DNA from: Rhodobacteraceae bacterium KLH11
GTDB taxonomy: Bacteria > Pseudomonadota > Alphaproteobacteria > Rhodobacterales > Rhodobacteraceae
Direction: 5' to 3'
Assembly: GCA_000158135.1 (NCBI GenBank)
Contig: DS999531.1
Coordinates: 2,704,247 to 2,768,246, forward strand
Length of the DNA stretch: 64,000 nucleotides
A program made the position numbers and the translations under genes. Each line of letters starts with the position of its first letter. Within the stretch, counting starts at the first letter, position 1. Under the pieces are notes generated by a model. That model saw nothing but the letters and a program-made list of their open reading frames with translations, was not told where the DNA came from and did no database searches. Of the stretch, positions 1 to 9,547 are shown one piece after another.

Positions 1-116
1 TGGCGCCTGTCGAGGTAGAGTTCTGGGCCGATGGTGCCTTCAGGCTGCATGACAGGTTTCAGTGGAAACGAGATGATGTCGACTCCGAGTGGCAAGTACA
101 GAGGTTAAATCCATGA
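1..116 (+). CDS. pdxH: pyridoxamine 5'-phosphate oxidase, C-terminal end (partial)
   Basis: Only the last 37 codons are in the window; the reading frame enters from the left edge and stops with TGA at 114-116. The translated tail contains VEFWADG, RLHDRF and ends WQVQRLNP, which matches the conserved C-terminus of PdxH (EFWQG..RLHDR..W...RL.P), the FMN enzyme that makes pyridoxal 5'-phosphate. The RLHDR segment belongs to the substrate and FMN binding region of the family. The identification rests on this short tail only, so it is firm for family but says nothing about the rest of the gene. The cold-shock gene follows 120 bases downstream on the same strand. Confidence 0.8.
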   Translation, partial: APVEVEFWADGAFRLHDRFQWKRDDVDSEWQVQRLNP

Positions 117-236
117 TGTCCGCGTATCGTGAAATGCAAGTCTTTGTGAACAAACAGGTTTTTCAGCTTGAATTTGCGGTCCAATATCATAAACACAAAC
201 CCTTAACGACTTGCCTATCATTGTAACGGGAAAACA

Positions 237-764
237 GTGCCAGAAGATCTGAACAGCATGTATCGCGTCCGTGGACACGTTAAATGGTTCGACCCCGCCA
301 AGGGGTACGGATTTGTTGTGTCCGACGATGGCGGGCCGGACATCCTGTTGCATGTCAACGTGTTGCGGAATTTCGGGCAAAGCTCGGTCGCCGACGGGGC
401 AGGCATCGAGATCATGACGCATAAAACCGACCGCGGTGTTCAGGCGGTTGAAGTGATCAGCGTTGATCCTCCGGTGCGTGCCGAAACGATGATGCTGGCG
501 GATTTTGCCGAACTTGATCCAGCGGTAATCGGAAGTGCTCCGTTAGAGGCGGCGCGCGTCAAATGGTTTGACAAGGGCAAAGGGTTTGGCTTTGCCAATG
601 TTTTCGGCAGCAGCGAAGATGTGTTTCTGCATATTGAGGTTCTGCGCCGTTCCGGTCTGGCTGATTTGCAACCGGGTGAGGCGCTGGCGATGCGGGTGAT
701 CGACGGCAAACGCGGACGTATGGCGGCTCAGGTTCTGGCCTGGGAAGCTGCTTTGAACAGCTGA
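237..764 (+). CDS. protein with two cold-shock domains
   Basis: This 175-residue protein has two cold-shock (CSD, OB-fold) domains, at about residues 8-75 and 103-170. Each has the RNP1-type nucleic-acid binding motif: KGYGFVV in the first and KGFGFAN in the second, followed by the RNP2-like DILLHV and DVFLHI. Such double-CSD proteins of alphaproteobacteria bind single-stranded RNA or DNA and are thought to act as RNA chaperones. The chosen start is GTG at 237, with GTAACGGGA upstream; ATG at 258 is a possible alternative that would still keep the first CSD. The 5' region of about 120 bases is relatively AT-rich, as is common for cold-shock leaders. Confidence 0.9.
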   Translation: MPEDLNSMYRVRGHVKWFDPAKGYGFVVSDDGGPDILLHVNVLRNFGQSSVADGAGIEIMTHKTDRGVQAVEVISVDPPVRAETMMLADFAELDPAVIGSAPLEAARVKWFDKGKGFGFANVFGSSEDVFLHIEVLRRSGLADLQPGEALAMRVIDGKRGRMAAQVLAWEAALNS

Positions 765-771
765 TCCATAC

Positions 772-1239
772 ATGATGAAATTTGCGACAGTTCTGGTGAT
801 GGTGGCGGCCCTGTCTGCCGGAACCGCCTGGGCGGAGTGTCGCGCGGACAGGGTTGAGTTGCGAAATGAGGCGGCTCAGGTCCGGTTTGACATCGAACTC
901 GCGGTGACACCGCAGGAACGCTCTCGCGGCCTGATGTTTCGGGAAAGCATGCCCAGCCGGTCCGGGATGCTGTTTATCTTCGATCCGCCGCAGCCCGTGG
1001 CCTTCTGGATGAAAAATACCCTGATCCCGCTTGATATGATCTTTGTGGATCGCGCCGGGACCGTTACGCATGTGCATGAAGGGGCCATTCCCGGTGATCT
1101 GACACCGATCGAGGGCGGCGATTCGGTTTATGCCGTGCTTGAAATCAATGCCGGTCTGGCCGCGCGCTATGGCATTCAGCCCGGAACCCAGATGCGCCAC
1201 GAAGTTTTTTCGCAAGGTCCTGCAATTTGGCCCTGTTAG
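772..1239 (+). CDS. DUF192 family secreted protein
   Basis: The 155-residue product begins with a signal peptide (MMKFATVLVMVAALSAGTAWA) and then a single DUF192 domain, recognised by LTPQERSRGLMFRE-like text (here VTPQERSRGLMFRES), GMLFIF, FWMKNTLIPLDMIFVD and VLEINAG. DUF192 proteins are small periplasmic or extracellular proteins of unknown biochemical role. The gene starts 8 bases after the cold-shock gene, so the two are probably cotranscribed. ATG 775 is an equally possible start one codon later. Function is not assigned. Confidence 0.88.
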   Translation: MMKFATVLVMVAALSAGTAWAECRADRVELRNEAAQVRFDIELAVTPQERSRGLMFRESMPSRSGMLFIFDPPQPVAFWMKNTLIPLDMIFVDRAGTVTHVHEGAIPGDLTPIEGGDSVYAVLEINAGLAARYGIQPGTQMRHEVFSQGPAIWPC

Positions 1240-1282
1240 GGCTTTTCAAATCAGATTGGCGCGTTTAGGAAGGCGCACGGTC

Positions 1283-1359
1283 CGGGGCGTGGCGCAGTCT
1301 GGTAGCGCACCTGTTTTGGGTACAGGGGGTCGTAGGTTCGAATCCTGCCGCCCCGACCA
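1283..1359 (+). tRNA. tRNA-Pro (anticodon TGG)
   Basis: The 77-base cloverleaf has a perfect acceptor stem (CGGGGCG with CGCCCCG), a D arm GCGCAGTCTGGTAGCGC, an anticodon stem CCTGT/ACAGG around loop TTTGGGT (anticodon TGG), a T arm with GGTTCGAATCC, and an encoded CCA end. The discriminator base is A. Confidence 0.97.
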
Positions 1360-1368
1360 TTTTCTCTC

Positions 1369-1833
1369 TTACACCGGTGTTCCACCGTAATTGCTGTAAA
1401 GCCGAGAGAAATCCCTGTCCAAATCTGCACTTTCGATGGGTATCCTCAGGGTTTTGCCACTTTTCTGCGGGACCAGAAAAAACAGTTCGGCATCGACGCG
1501 ATAGCCTGATTGATTCTTGGTCGAGCTCAGCCGGGTCACAATCTGCGGCAGGTTCTGCGGATAGCCATCAAAACTGAGAATCAGGTAGGCGGTGGCTTCG
1601 GGTGACAGGGTCTCGCGGCATTCGAAGGTGCCGGTGCCTGTTTTGACATATTTGTCGCCGGGCCCGGCGCAATCGGTCTTGAATGAGTTGAACAGGTTTT
1701 GTGGATATCCCGGGAACTGTGCACTTCGGGAGGCCGGCGGGGCCTCTTGTGATGTGCAGGCCACGATCAGGGCCAGGACGGGTAACAGAGAAAACAGACG
1801 TATCACCAAATCATTCCCATCCCGCCGTGTCAT
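1369..1833 (-). CDS. hypothetical lipoprotein
   Basis: The 154-residue product has a short basic N-terminus (MTRRDGNDLVIR), a hydrophobic stretch and a lipobox LIVAC, so it is probably lipidated at that cysteine and held in the outer or inner membrane. The mature part has no domain I recognise; it holds two further cysteines (TDC..FEC) that could form a disulfide and repeats the phrase GYPQNL twice, at the start and in the middle (FPGYPQNLF and FDGYPQNLP). The start was placed at ATG 1833, before the signal sequence; the frame is open further upstream. It ends 9 bases from tRNA-Pro on the opposite strand. Confidence 0.7.
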   Translation of the reverse strand: MTRRDGNDLVIRLFSLLPVLALIVACTSQEAPPASRSAQFPGYPQNLFNSFKTDCAGPGDKYVKTGTGTFECRETLSPEATAYLILSFDGYPQNLPQIVTRLSSTKNQSGYRVDAELFFLVPQKSGKTLRIPIESADLDRDFSRLYSNYGGTPV

Positions 1834-2346
1834 GGTTGCCTGATTATGGCATGCGCCGCGTGGTGGTGACGATGATTCTCTGAAAAGCTGCTTAACATCT
1901 GATTGCATGACCTATTGCGCCTAACCATGGCGGAAAAAAAGAGAATTCAATTTGGGAAATCCGGGCAGTTTCGAATTGAGAGTTCAAATACCCCTGTGGA
2001 GGAATCGCGGTTTGGCGAAAAACCGCCTGTTCGTTGAAATAGGTCAACTTAAAAATTTCAAAAATGAGTGAAAAAGCTCGTTGACCAACTATGCGTGTAT
2101 ACGTCAGATTGTATGGACCGATAGACGAGCCACTAAATCTGGTAGACAATGACCGGAAAAGGCTTCGGGCGAGGGACGGAAAGCAAACCAGTATGACGTG
2201 AAACCGTATTTACGGTTCTGCGCTGTGGCAGGCAGCGTCTGGTCCCTTGCGCCTTGTGTTTATCGCCAGTGCGGGCGGCACCCCGCCATATCAAAATTTG
2301 GTGCCGGGAACTGAAATTTGGACAGATCGAAGCTGGGGCAGCGGAC
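1834..2346. other. 513-base non-coding gap upstream of nrdJ
   Basis: No convincing gene was found. The stretch must hold the promoters of the lipoprotein (minus) and of nrdJ (plus). It is AT-rich between about 1920 and 2110 and has a small stem-loop near 2016-2037 (GCGGTTT..AAACCGC). I looked for a cobalamin riboswitch B12 box and for NrdR boxes, both common near ribonucleotide reductase genes, and saw neither. A reading frame in phase with nrdJ is open from TTG 2254, but the residues before Met 2347 do not resemble the family. Confidence 0.5.
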
Positions 2347-5300
2347 ATGAAGATTGAAAGAAAATTCACCAAACCGGGTCAGGATGCATATGCCGAACTG
2401 GATTTCGTGTCCGCGACGTCTGAGATTCGCAATCCCGATGGTACAATCGTGTTCCGCCTCGATGATATCGAAGTGCCCTCAAGCTGGTCCCAGGTTGCCA
2501 GCGATGTGATCGCGCAGAAATACTTTCGCAAGGCAGGCGTTCCATCCCAGCTGAAGAAGGTCAAAGAAAAAGACGTTCCTGAATTCCTGTGGCGTTCTGT
2601 TCCGGCCGATGGCGCGGAATTTGATGGCGAGACGTCTTCGAAACAGGTGTTTGACCGGCTGGCTGGTGCCTGGGCCTATTGGGGCTGGAAGGGTGGATAT
2701 TTCTCGACCGAGGATGACGCGCGCGCCTATTTTGACGAGATGCGCTATATGCTGGCGACCCAGCGCGCCGCGCCGAACTCGCCCCAGTGGTTCAACACGG
2801 GCTTGCATTGGGCCTATGGAATCGACGGTCCGGCGCAGGGGCACCATTATGTCGACTACAAGACCGGCAAGCTGACCAAATCAAAATCCGCCTATGAACA
2901 TCCGCAGCCGCACGCGTGCTTCATCCAGTCCGTCGATGATGATCTGGTGAACGAAGGCGGCATCATGGATCTGTGGGTGCGCGAGGCGCGCCTGTTCAAA
3001 TACGGAAGCGGAACAGGCACCAACTTCAGCCATTTGCGGGCGGAAGGCGAGGCACTGTCGGGTGGCGGCAAATCCTCGGGCCTCATGGGCTTTCTCAAGA
3101 TCGGCGACCGCGCCGCTGGCGCGATCAAATCAGGCGGGACAACCCGTCGGGCAGCAAAGATGGTGATCGTCGATGCAGATCATCCCGACATCGAACAATT
3201 CATCGAATGGAAGGTGATCGAAGAGCAGAAGGTGGCCTCGATCGTTGCCGGATCGAAGATGCACGAGAAGATGCTGAACGGCATTTTCGAGGCCATCCGC
3301 ACTTGGGACGGTGCTACCGAAGACGCGTATGATCCCAACAAGAATGACAGCCTGAAATCGGCCGTGCGCGAGGCGAAAAAGGTCGCGATCCCCGAGACTT
3401 ATATCAAGCGCGTGCTGGATTATGCACGGCAAGGTCACGACAGTATCGAATTCCCGACCTATGATACAGATTGGGATTCGGAAGCCTACAGCTCGGTTTC
3501 GGGTCAAAACTCGAACAACTCGATCCGCGTGACCAATGCGTTCCTGACCGCTGTTGAGAAAGACGCCGATTGGGAGCTGATCAACCGCACCGATGGCAAG
3601 GTCGCCAAGACCGTTAAGGCGCGCGATCTGTGGGAAAAGGTCGGCCACGCCGCATGGGCCTGCGCCGATCCGGGTATCCAGTTCCACGATACGGTCAACG
3701 AATGGCACACATGCCCCGAAGATGGAGAGATTCGCGGCTCGAACCCGTGCTCGGAATACATGTTCCTTGATGACACGGCCTGTAATCTGGCGTCGATGAA
3801 CCTGCTGACCTTCCTCAAGGATGGTGAGTTTCAGGCGGCGGATTACATGCATGCCTCGCGTCTGTGGACCCTGACGCTGGAAATCTCGGTGACGATGGCG
3901 CAGTTCCCGTCGAAGGAAATCGCGCAACTGTCTTATGATTTCCGCACGCTGGGTCTGGGCTATGCCAATATCGGCGGCCTGCTGATGAACATGGGCTACA
4001 GCTACGACTCGGATGAGGGGCGGGCGATCTGTGGCGCGCTGACCGCGATCATGACTGGTGTGGCTTATGCGACGTCCGCTGAGATTGCTGGCGAACTTGG
4101 CCCGTTCAAAGGTTATGAACGCAACGCTGACCACATGCTGCGCGTCATTCGCAACCACCGCCGCGCCTCGCAGGGTGTGACCGAGGGGTATGAGAAACTG
4201 GCAGTGAAGCCGGTTCCTCTGGATCATGGCAACTGTCCCGACAAGCGTCTGATTGATCTGGCAATGTCAGCTTGGGATGAGGCGCTGAACCTTGGCGAGA
4301 AGAACGGCTATCGCAACGCGCAAGCCACCGTGATCGCGCCCACCGGCACCATCGGTTTGGTGATGGATTGCGACACCACCGGGATTGAGCCGGACTTTGC
4401 GCTGGTCAAGTTCAAGAAGCTCGCGGGTGGCGGTTACTTCAAGATCATCAACCGCTCAGTCCCGTCGGCGCTGGAAAAGCTGGGCTATTCCTCGGCTCAG
4501 ATCGAAGAGATCGTGGGTTATGCCGTCGGCCACGGCACCATCGGCAATGCGCCGGGGATCAACCACACCTCGCTGACCGGCCACGGCTTTGGCCCGAATG
4601 AACTGGCCAAAGTGGACGCCGCGCTAGAAAGCGCCTTCGACATCCGGTTCGTGTTCAACCAGTGGACGCTGGGCGAGGATTTCTGCACCGGCGTTCTGGG
4701 CATCCCGGCGACCAAGCTGAATGACCCGACCTTCGACCTGCTGCGCCATCTGGGCTTTACCCGCGCCGATATTGAGGCGGCCAACGATCATGTCTGCGGA
4801 ACCATGACGCTGGAAGGCGCGCCGCACCTGAAGGAAGAGCACTATTCGATCTTCGACTGCGCCAACCCGTGCGGCAAAAAAGGCAAGCGTTTCCTTGGGG
4901 TTGATAGCCACATCACCATGATGGCGGCGGCCCAAAGCTTTATCTCGGGTGCGATCTCGAAGACGATCAACATGCCGAATGACGCGACCATCGAGGATTG
5001 CCAGAAAGCCTATGAACTCAGCTGGTCGCTGGGTGTGAAGGCTAACGCGCTCTATCGCGACGGCTCGAAACTGTCGCAGCCGCTGGCCGCAGCGCTGGTC
5101 GAGGATGATGATGAGGCGGCGGAAGTGCTGGAAAGCGGTTCGACGCAGGAAAAAGCTGTCGTTCTGGCCGAGAAGGTGATCGAGAAGGTTGTGGTCAAGG
5201 AAATGATCCGCAGCCATCGCGAGAAACTGCCCCATCGCCGCAAGGGATATACCCAGAAGGCGATCGTGGGTGGCCACAAGGTTTACCTGCGGACAGGCGA

Positions 5301-5967
5301 GTTCGAAGACGGCAAGCTGGGCGAGATTTTCATCGACATGCACAAGGAAGGCGCGGGCTTCCGGGCGATGATGAACAACTTTGCCATCGCGGTCTCGGTC
5401 GGCCTGCAATACGGCGTGCCGCTGGAAGAGTTCGTGGATGCCTTCACCTTCACCAAGTTCGAACCGGCGGGGATGGTGCAGGGCAACGACTCGATCAAGA
5501 ACGCAACGTCGATCCTGGATTACATCTTCCGCGAACTGGCCGTGTCCTACCTGGATCGCACCGATCTGGCCCATGTGAAACCCGAAGGTGCCACCTTCGA
5601 CGATCTGGGCCGGGGCGAGGAAGAGGGCGTTTCGAACATCTCGGAGATCAGTGAAAGTGCTGCGTCCAAGTCATTGGAAGTGCTGAAACAAATCAGCTCA
5701 ACCGGTTATCTGCGCAAACGTCTGCCGCAGGATCTGGTGGTGTTCAATGGCGGTCAGGGCGATGCGGTCGGTATGGCAGAAACTGCCGCAGCTTTTGAAG
5801 CGCCCGTCGCGGAAACTGCTGTCGCAACCGGCATGGACGCGCGCACCAAAGCCAAAATGCAAGGCTACGAAGGCGACCCGTGCGGTGAATGTGGAAACTA
5901 CACGTTGGTGCGCAACGGCACCTGCATGAAGTGCAACACCTGCGGCGCGACAAGCGGGTGTAGCTGA
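2347..5967 (+). CDS. nrdJ: vitamin B12-dependent (class II) ribonucleotide reductase
   Basis: The 1206-residue enzyme reduces ribonucleotides to deoxyribonucleotides using adenosylcobalamin and so supplies DNA precursors with or without oxygen. Class II signatures are present: [49 protein letters not shown] with the active-site cysteine region, and [23 protein letters not shown]. The C-terminus carries a CxxC pair arrangement ([18 protein letters not shown]) typical of the long NrdJ form, which re-reduces the active site. Length fits the family (about 1200). ATG 2347 begins MKIERKF, the usual N-terminus. No nrdAB genes are in the window. It creates a demand for B12, as does the corrinoid locus at 35-41 kb. 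Confidence 0.97.
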   Translation: MKIERKFTKPGQDAYAELDFVSATSEIRNPDGTIVFRLDDIEVPSSWSQVASDVIAQKYFRKAGVPSQLKKVKEKDVPEFLWRSVPADGAEFDGETSSKQVFDRLAGAWAYWGWKGGYFSTEDDARAYFDEMRYMLATQRAAPNSPQWFNTGLHWAYGIDGPAQGHHYVDYKTGKLTKSKSAYEHPQPHACFIQSVDDDLVNEGGIMDLWVREARLFKYGSGTGTNFSHLRAEGEALSGGGKSSGLMGFLKIGDRAAGAIKSGGTTRRAAKMVIVDADHPDIEQFIEWKVIEEQKVASIVAGSKMHEKMLNGIFEAIRTWDGATEDAYDPNKNDSLKSAVREAKKVAIPETYIKRVLDYARQGHDSIEFPTYDTDWDSEAYSSVSGQNSNNSIRVTNAFLTAVEKDADWELINRTDGKVAKTVKARDLWEKVGHAAWACADPGIQFHDTVNEWHTCPEDGEIRGSNPCSEYMFLDDTACNLASMNLLTFLKDGEFQAADYMHASRLWTLTLEISVTMAQFPSKEIAQLSYDFRTLGLGYANIGGLLMNMGYSYDSDEGRAICGALTAIMTGVAYATSAEIAGELGPFKGYERNADHMLRVIRNHRRASQGVTEGYEKLAVKPVPLDHGNCPDKRLIDLAMSAWDEALNLGEKNGYRNAQATVIAPTGTIGLVMDCDTTGIEPDFALVKFKKLAGGGYFKIINRSVPSALEKLGYSSAQIEEIVGYAVGHGTIGNAPGINHTSLTGHGFGPNELAKVDAALESAFDIRFVFNQWTLGEDFCTGVLGIPATKLNDPTFDLLRHLGFTRADIEAANDHVCGTMTLEGAPHLKEEHYSIFDCANPCGKKGKRFLGVDSHITMMAAAQSFISGAISKTINMPNDATIEDCQKAYELSWSLGVKANALYRDGSKLSQPLAAALVEDDDEAAEVLESGSTQEKAVVLAEKVIEKVVVKEMIRSHREKLPHRRKGYTQKAIVGGHKVYLRTGEFEDGKLGEIFIDMHKEGAGFRAMMNNFAIAVSVGLQYGVPLEEFVDAFTFTKFEPAGMVQGNDSIKNATSILDYIFRELAVSYLDRTDLAHVKPEGATFDDLGRGEEEGVSNISEISESAASKSLEVLKQISSTGYLRKRLPQDLVVFNGGQGDAVGMAETAAAFEAPVAETAVATGMDARTKAKMQGYEGDPCGECGNYTLVRNGTCMKCNTCGATSGCS

Positions 5968-6510
5968 GTTTAGCGCCCCGGCAACCCGGGGTGCAGGGGT
6001 CGGATCACTGTCACAGGGATCGACCCCGACGAATACGGAGCAAGGCGCTGAGACTTACCATCTATGCCTTGCTCCACTCGGCCGACATGCCCGTGTGGGC
6101 CGGGAACAGGGTGGGGCGGAATATTTGCTCCCTCCCACTCTCTCACGGGGCGGGTGCGCTCGTCCCATGCGCAGTCCAGGCCGCAGGCAAAAAAACACCG
6201 GGCGGTCAACGAAATGAGCCTGGAAGGCGAAACTGACAGGGGGCTTCGGCCCCCTTTCTTTTTTCAACCTCGAGTCGGGTGTTGAGCAGAGCTTTGCCGG
6301 ATTCCCATGTTCGTATCGGGCAAGACTCGCCGAAATGTGATGTGACCGTTTTGTGCGGCAATCCTCCGCAGATATGTACCCGCCAAACACGCAAAGATTG
6401 GCGCGTGAAGGTGAAAATCAATCCAAACGGGTGACGTTCCATATGGATGGCGGTTTTGTGATGCTTGTCCGGACGCAAACATTCAGGAAAACGCAATCAG
6501 GAGACATAAT
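5968..6510. other. 543-base gap with a run of strong hairpins
   Basis: No protein gene is supported. Directly after nrdJ there are three consecutive perfect inverted repeats: 5973-5994 (GCGCCCCGG loop CAAC, one G-T pair), 5996-6027 (GGGGTCG/CGACCCC, 18-base loop) and 6037-6075 (GGAGCAAGGC/GCCTTGCTCC, 19-base loop). Further GC-rich text runs to about 6200, then a strong terminator at 6239. The arrangement could be a long structured nrdJ 3' UTR or a small RNA of roughly 250 bases ending at that terminator. The second part (6270-6510) holds the promoter region of the EF-hand gene. Confidence 0.5.
6239..6265 (+). terminator. intrinsic terminator with UUCG loop
   Basis: GGGGGC-TTCG-GCCCCC is followed by TTTCTTTTTT. 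It closes the transcript that contains nrdJ or a structured RNA downstream of it. Confidence 0.85.
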
Positions 6511-6756
6511 ATGAAACCGCTAAAAGTGACCGTAATTTCGACGCTGCTCTTTGGTCTGCCGACCTTGGTTTCGGCTCAAGGGTCAGCTGATACCAATGGG
6601 GATGGGGTTTTGACCATCGAAGAGGTGCAAGTTGTGGTGCCCGATGTCGATTCCGAAAGCTTCGCGCAGATGGATGCCAATGGCGATGGTGCGCTTGATC
6701 AGGATGAGATCACGATTGCCGTACAGGCAGGTCTTTTGCCGCCGTCGAACGGTTAA
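6511..6756 (+). CDS. small secreted EF-hand protein
   Basis: The 81-residue product has a signal peptide (cleavage likely after VSAQ) and two EF-hand calcium-binding loops, DTNGDGVLTIEE and DANGDGALDQDE, both with acidic residues at positions 1, 3, 5 and 12. It should be exported and bind two Ca2+ ions. AGGAGACA precedes ATG 6511 at good spacing. It stands alone between the nrdJ terminator and the convergent mttB-type gene. The role is unknown; calcium buffering or a structural role in the envelope is possible. Confidence 0.85.
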   Translation: MKPLKVTVISTLLFGLPTLVSAQGSADTNGDGVLTIEEVQVVVPDVDSESFAQMDANGDGALDQDEITIAVQAGLLPPSNG

Positions 6757-6770
6757 CGCCAGGGCTATAT

Positions 6771-6795
6771 GGCGGCCCGGGCTTTTCGGGCCGCC
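6771..6795. terminator. hairpin between convergent genes
   Basis: GGCGGCCCG and CGGGCCGCC form a perfect 9-base stem around GGCTTTT, in the 52-base space between the EF-hand gene and the convergent MttB-family gene. There is no long T-run on either side, so termination activity is likely but not certain. Confidence 0.55.
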
Positions 6796-6808
6796 TGATA
6801 TCAAAGAG

Positions 6809-8353
6809 TTACAAGGACAAGTGAATGTTGAACCGGCTGCGAATCTCTGCGTCCAGAACCGGATCGAACCTTGCATTTGCAGGGGCTGACAGGATCTCTT
6901 CTTTCCGGGCGATGGCTTTTGCGATCAGATCGGGTTTGCCCAGTTCGGCCCATTCCTTGGGTGAGGTCCGATCCCCGAAATTCGGATAGACGTAATCCGC
7001 CTGCATCCGGCTGAGCGTCGCATCCGTTCCAAGATAATGCCCGGGGCCGCCCAGGCAAACCTCGGCCATCTGATCCAGCGCCAGCGTCTCGTCCGAGACC
7101 TCAATCCCACGTACACAGCGTTGCGCCTGACCGATCAGATCGTCGCCCAGAATCAGGGATTCATGGCAAAACCCCAGAAGGGAGGAGTGCATGCCAGCTG
7201 CTTCATACACCATGTTCAAACCGGACAGCCCGGCCATGACGTTCGAACACATCTGCTCCCACCCGGCTTGCATGTCGGGCAGTTTGGCGTCCGACGCCCC
7301 GGCCGCCGCACCCCCGGGCAGGTCATAAAAGCTGTGCATTTGGGCGCAGCCCGCGCTCAGCAGCGCTTGCTCGCCCGAACCGACCGACATTGCGCCGGTA
7401 CGCAAGTCAAGACCGAAGGGCCAGGTGCCAAAAATCGCGGGTGCACCGGGCTTTACGGCATTTACATAAACCAAACCGGCCAGGCATTCTGCGGTGGCCT
7501 GAGCGATCGCGCCAGCGATGGTTGAGGGCGCGGTGGCACCCGCCATTCCGGCAGACAGCAGCAGTATGGGCATACCGGCCTTGATGCATTCCTCCATCAC
7601 CTGACAGCTTTCGGTGGCAAATTTCAAAGGTGGCACAACGAAACAGTTGGTGTTCGAGACAAAGGGGCGTTCTCGCCACGCGTCTTCGCCGCCCGCAATC
7701 ATGTGCAGCATTTCCACTGCGGGCGCTACATAGCTGGGGTCGGTGAATGAGGTGCCGATATGTTTGAACGTGCCCGAGCAGCAGGCGTAGATGGTGTTGA
7801 GGTCCATTTCGAGGTTGTCGGTAATATCCCGGCACACCATAGGGCGTTGAACGAAATGGATATTTTCCAACTGATCGCAGATGCGGGATGCGTCATGCAA
7901 ATCCTGTACAGTCGAATCCCGATACTCACTGCCGGTGACATCGACCATATGAACTGCAGCCCCTGCAGTTCCATAGTGTACGCGATTACCCGACAGGATC
8001 AGATCAGTCGCCTCATTGCGGCTGTACAGCGTCACCTCGCGATTGGCTTTGGCAAGTGTGTCTTCCACCAACGCGGGCGGAAAGCGAAGCCGACCATCGT
8101 CGCCCAAGCTGCATCCAGCCTGTACGAGATAGTCGATACCGCTGTCAGGTGCATCTGCCAAGCCTATGGTTTCAAGCGCTTTTAACGCAGCGCGATGGAT
8201 TTTCTCCACGTCGGTTGAACTGAGCGGCGTGTACTGGCCGCCCTCCATCCCCGGGCGCACGGGGCGCAGGTGGTCAGGCAGAGCCGCCGCACGCGCGGCA
8301 CGGCGCGCGGCGCGTCCGCCGCTGCGCGATGAGGTACGGGATTGATCATTCAT
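6809..8353 (-). CDS. trimethylamine methyltransferase (MttB) family protein, non-pyrrolysine type
   Basis: The 514-residue protein belongs to the MttB family, which transfers a methyl group from a quaternary or tertiary amine to a corrinoid protein. Family text includes HYGTAGAAVHMVD, ICDQLENIHFVQRPMV, FKHIGTSF, LSAGMAGATAPST, GTWPFGLDLRTGAMSVGSGEQALL and GGPGHYLGTDATL. The frame has no in-frame amber codon, so this is the pyrrolysine-free type, whose characterised members use glycine betaine, carnitine or related substrates; the actual substrate cannot be told. The first 25 residues are very basic (SRSGGRAARRAARAA), a tail not needed for the fold. The corrinoid protein is not adjacent; the methyl-THF branch lies at 35-41 kb. 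Confidence 0.9.
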   Translation of the reverse strand: MNDQSRTSSRSGGRAARRAARAAALPDHLRPVRPGMEGGQYTPLSSTDVEKIHRAALKALETIGLADAPDSGIDYLVQAGCSLGDDGRLRFPPALVEDTLAKANREVTLYSRNEATDLILSGNRVHYGTAGAAVHMVDVTGSEYRDSTVQDLHDASRICDQLENIHFVQRPMVCRDITDNLEMDLNTIYACCSGTFKHIGTSFTDPSYVAPAVEMLHMIAGGEDAWRERPFVSNTNCFVVPPLKFATESCQVMEECIKAGMPILLLSAGMAGATAPSTIAGAIAQATAECLAGLVYVNAVKPGAPAIFGTWPFGLDLRTGAMSVGSGEQALLSAGCAQMHSFYDLPGGAAAGASDAKLPDMQAGWEQMCSNVMAGLSGLNMVYEAAGMHSSLLGFCHESLILGDDLIGQAQRCVRGIEVSDETLALDQMAEVCLGGPGHYLGTDATLSRMQADYVYPNFGDRTSPKEWAELGKPDLIAKAIARKEEILSAPANARFDPVLDAEIRSRFNIHLSL

Positions 8354-8766
8354 ACAGGAATTCCGAATCTAGGGTGAGATATGACGTTCAGGTGCGGTTA
8401 ACGCACCCGGGGCCGCCCCCGAGCCGCACGCCCGCGATCCGCACCAATGGTGCGGCTGACCAGACGTATCTTCCAATCCCCGTTCTGCATCGGTTTCCTC
8501 AGCTTGTCCGGGCCAGTGTTTCAAGGCCGCGCCGCACAATCTGTTCTGTTTGCGACCTGTCGGCGGATTTCTTTGCGGCAACCAACAGTCAACAAGGAAG
8601 CACAAGACTACGTGAATAAATGTTTTTCCCGTTTCAATTGGAATCTGTTAACCTAGCGTTAGGTAATTGAATGAGAGTTTTAGATTTAGTGGGAATTTGG
8701 GGTTGGCTGCCGACCTCTCCACCCCGTTGATGCGCCCAGACCGGCACAGGATGTTTGGAGGTCTGA
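8354..8766. other. 413-base divergent intergenic region
   Basis: This region separates the divergent MttB-family and outer-membrane barrel genes and should hold both promoters. It has a short hairpin GGTGCG-GTTAA-CGCACC at 8391-8407 in the 5' leader of the MttB-family gene and a CtrA-like box at 8647-8662. No gene was seen; a reading frame on the plus strand around 8447-8656 has no family features. Confidence 0.5.
8647..8662 (-). promoter_or_regulatory. possible CtrA box (one mismatch)
   Basis: On the minus strand the sequence reads CTAA-CGCTAGG-TTAAC, one base off the CtrA consensus TTAA-N7-TTAAC. It lies about 105 bases before the barrel gene. A single imperfect match in an AT-rich spacer may be chance. 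Confidence 0.3.
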
Positions 8767-9285
8767 ATGAAATTGATCAAGGCCACGCTCGTCGCTGCAC
8801 TCGTGTCAGGTGCCGCACCGGTATTGGCCGAGGACTGGACCGGCGCGTATGTCGGTTTCAGTTTTGGTTATGCAGATGTTGACGGGTCTGGCGGGGCAGG
8901 TGGCAGCGATGGCAGTTTCGGTCCTCTGATCGGGTATGATTACGATTTCGGTAATTTCGTTCTGGGGGGCGAACTAGAGTATAACCGGCTGAACCTTGAT
9001 CTGGGCGCGTCTGAGGGCAGTCTGGACAGTATGTCTCGTCTGAAACTGCGCGGCGGCTATGATTTTGGCCCAGCCTTGGGTTATGTCGTGGTCGGCACCG
9101 CGCGGGCCAGCACCTCGGGCAACAGTGACACCGCCGCCGTCTACGGGATTGGCGTCGCCTACCCACTGGGGGATCGCTTTGTCATCAGTGGTGAGGCGTT
9201 GCGGCAGGATTTCGAGAATGTGCCGCGATCGGGCGGAGATCTTGATGCGAATGTCTTCAACCTGCGCACGACCTTCCGGTTCTGA
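8767..9285 (+). CDS. small outer-membrane beta-barrel protein
   Basis: The 172-residue product starts with a signal peptide ending in VLAEDW and continues as alternating hydrophobic strands with Gly and aromatic residues, for example WTGAYVGFSFGYADVDG, FGPLIGYDYDFGNFVLGGELEYNRL and SRLKLRGGYDFGPALGYVVVG. It ends in FNLRTTFRF, a terminal Phe typical of proteins inserted by the BAM complex. This matches the opacity/OmpA-like small barrel families (usually 8 strands). AGGATGTTTGGAGG precedes ATG 8767. No loop or ligand role can be inferred. Confidence 0.85.
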   Translation: MKLIKATLVAALVSGAAPVLAEDWTGAYVGFSFGYADVDGSGGAGGSDGSFGPLIGYDYDFGNFVLGGELEYNRLNLDLGASEGSLDSMSRLKLRGGYDFGPALGYVVVGTARASTSGNSDTAAVYGIGVAYPLGDRFVISGEALRQDFENVPRSGGDLDANVFNLRTTFRF

Positions 9286-9547
9286 TCTGCAGATAATCTG
9301 TGGTGATGCAGGCCTCCCCTCAGCCTGCCCAAGCGCGACCTCTGTCCTTCACAGGCCATTTCCAGACTTGGCTCGGGCAGGTGCCCATGTTATCGGGTCG
9401 ATATGAGCCCGATGACCTGCACCATTATTTGCTGCATTCCCTGCTGATTTCTCACGCGGGCCGGTTTCTTTCGTTTTCATCTCTGGAACAAGTTGCTAAG
9501 CCCGCGCCAACGCGTTGAGACGCATGCTGTTTCAGGAGCACGACCCG

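Noticed and set aside
1834-2346. Cobalamin riboswitch before nrdJ
   Set aside because: Expected from biology but no B12 box or matching stem layout was seen.
3130-4227. Long minus-strand open frame opposite nrdJ
   Set aside because: It lies wholly inside nrdJ, has no family features and reflects third-position GC bias of the plus-strand gene.
5991-6236. Open frame inside the hairpin-rich gap
   Set aside because: No start signal or domain; overlaps strong stems, so structured RNA explains the region better.
6809-8353. Pyrrolysine-dependent methyltransferase
   Set aside because: The frame runs without an in-frame amber codon, so this is the non-pyrrolysine type.
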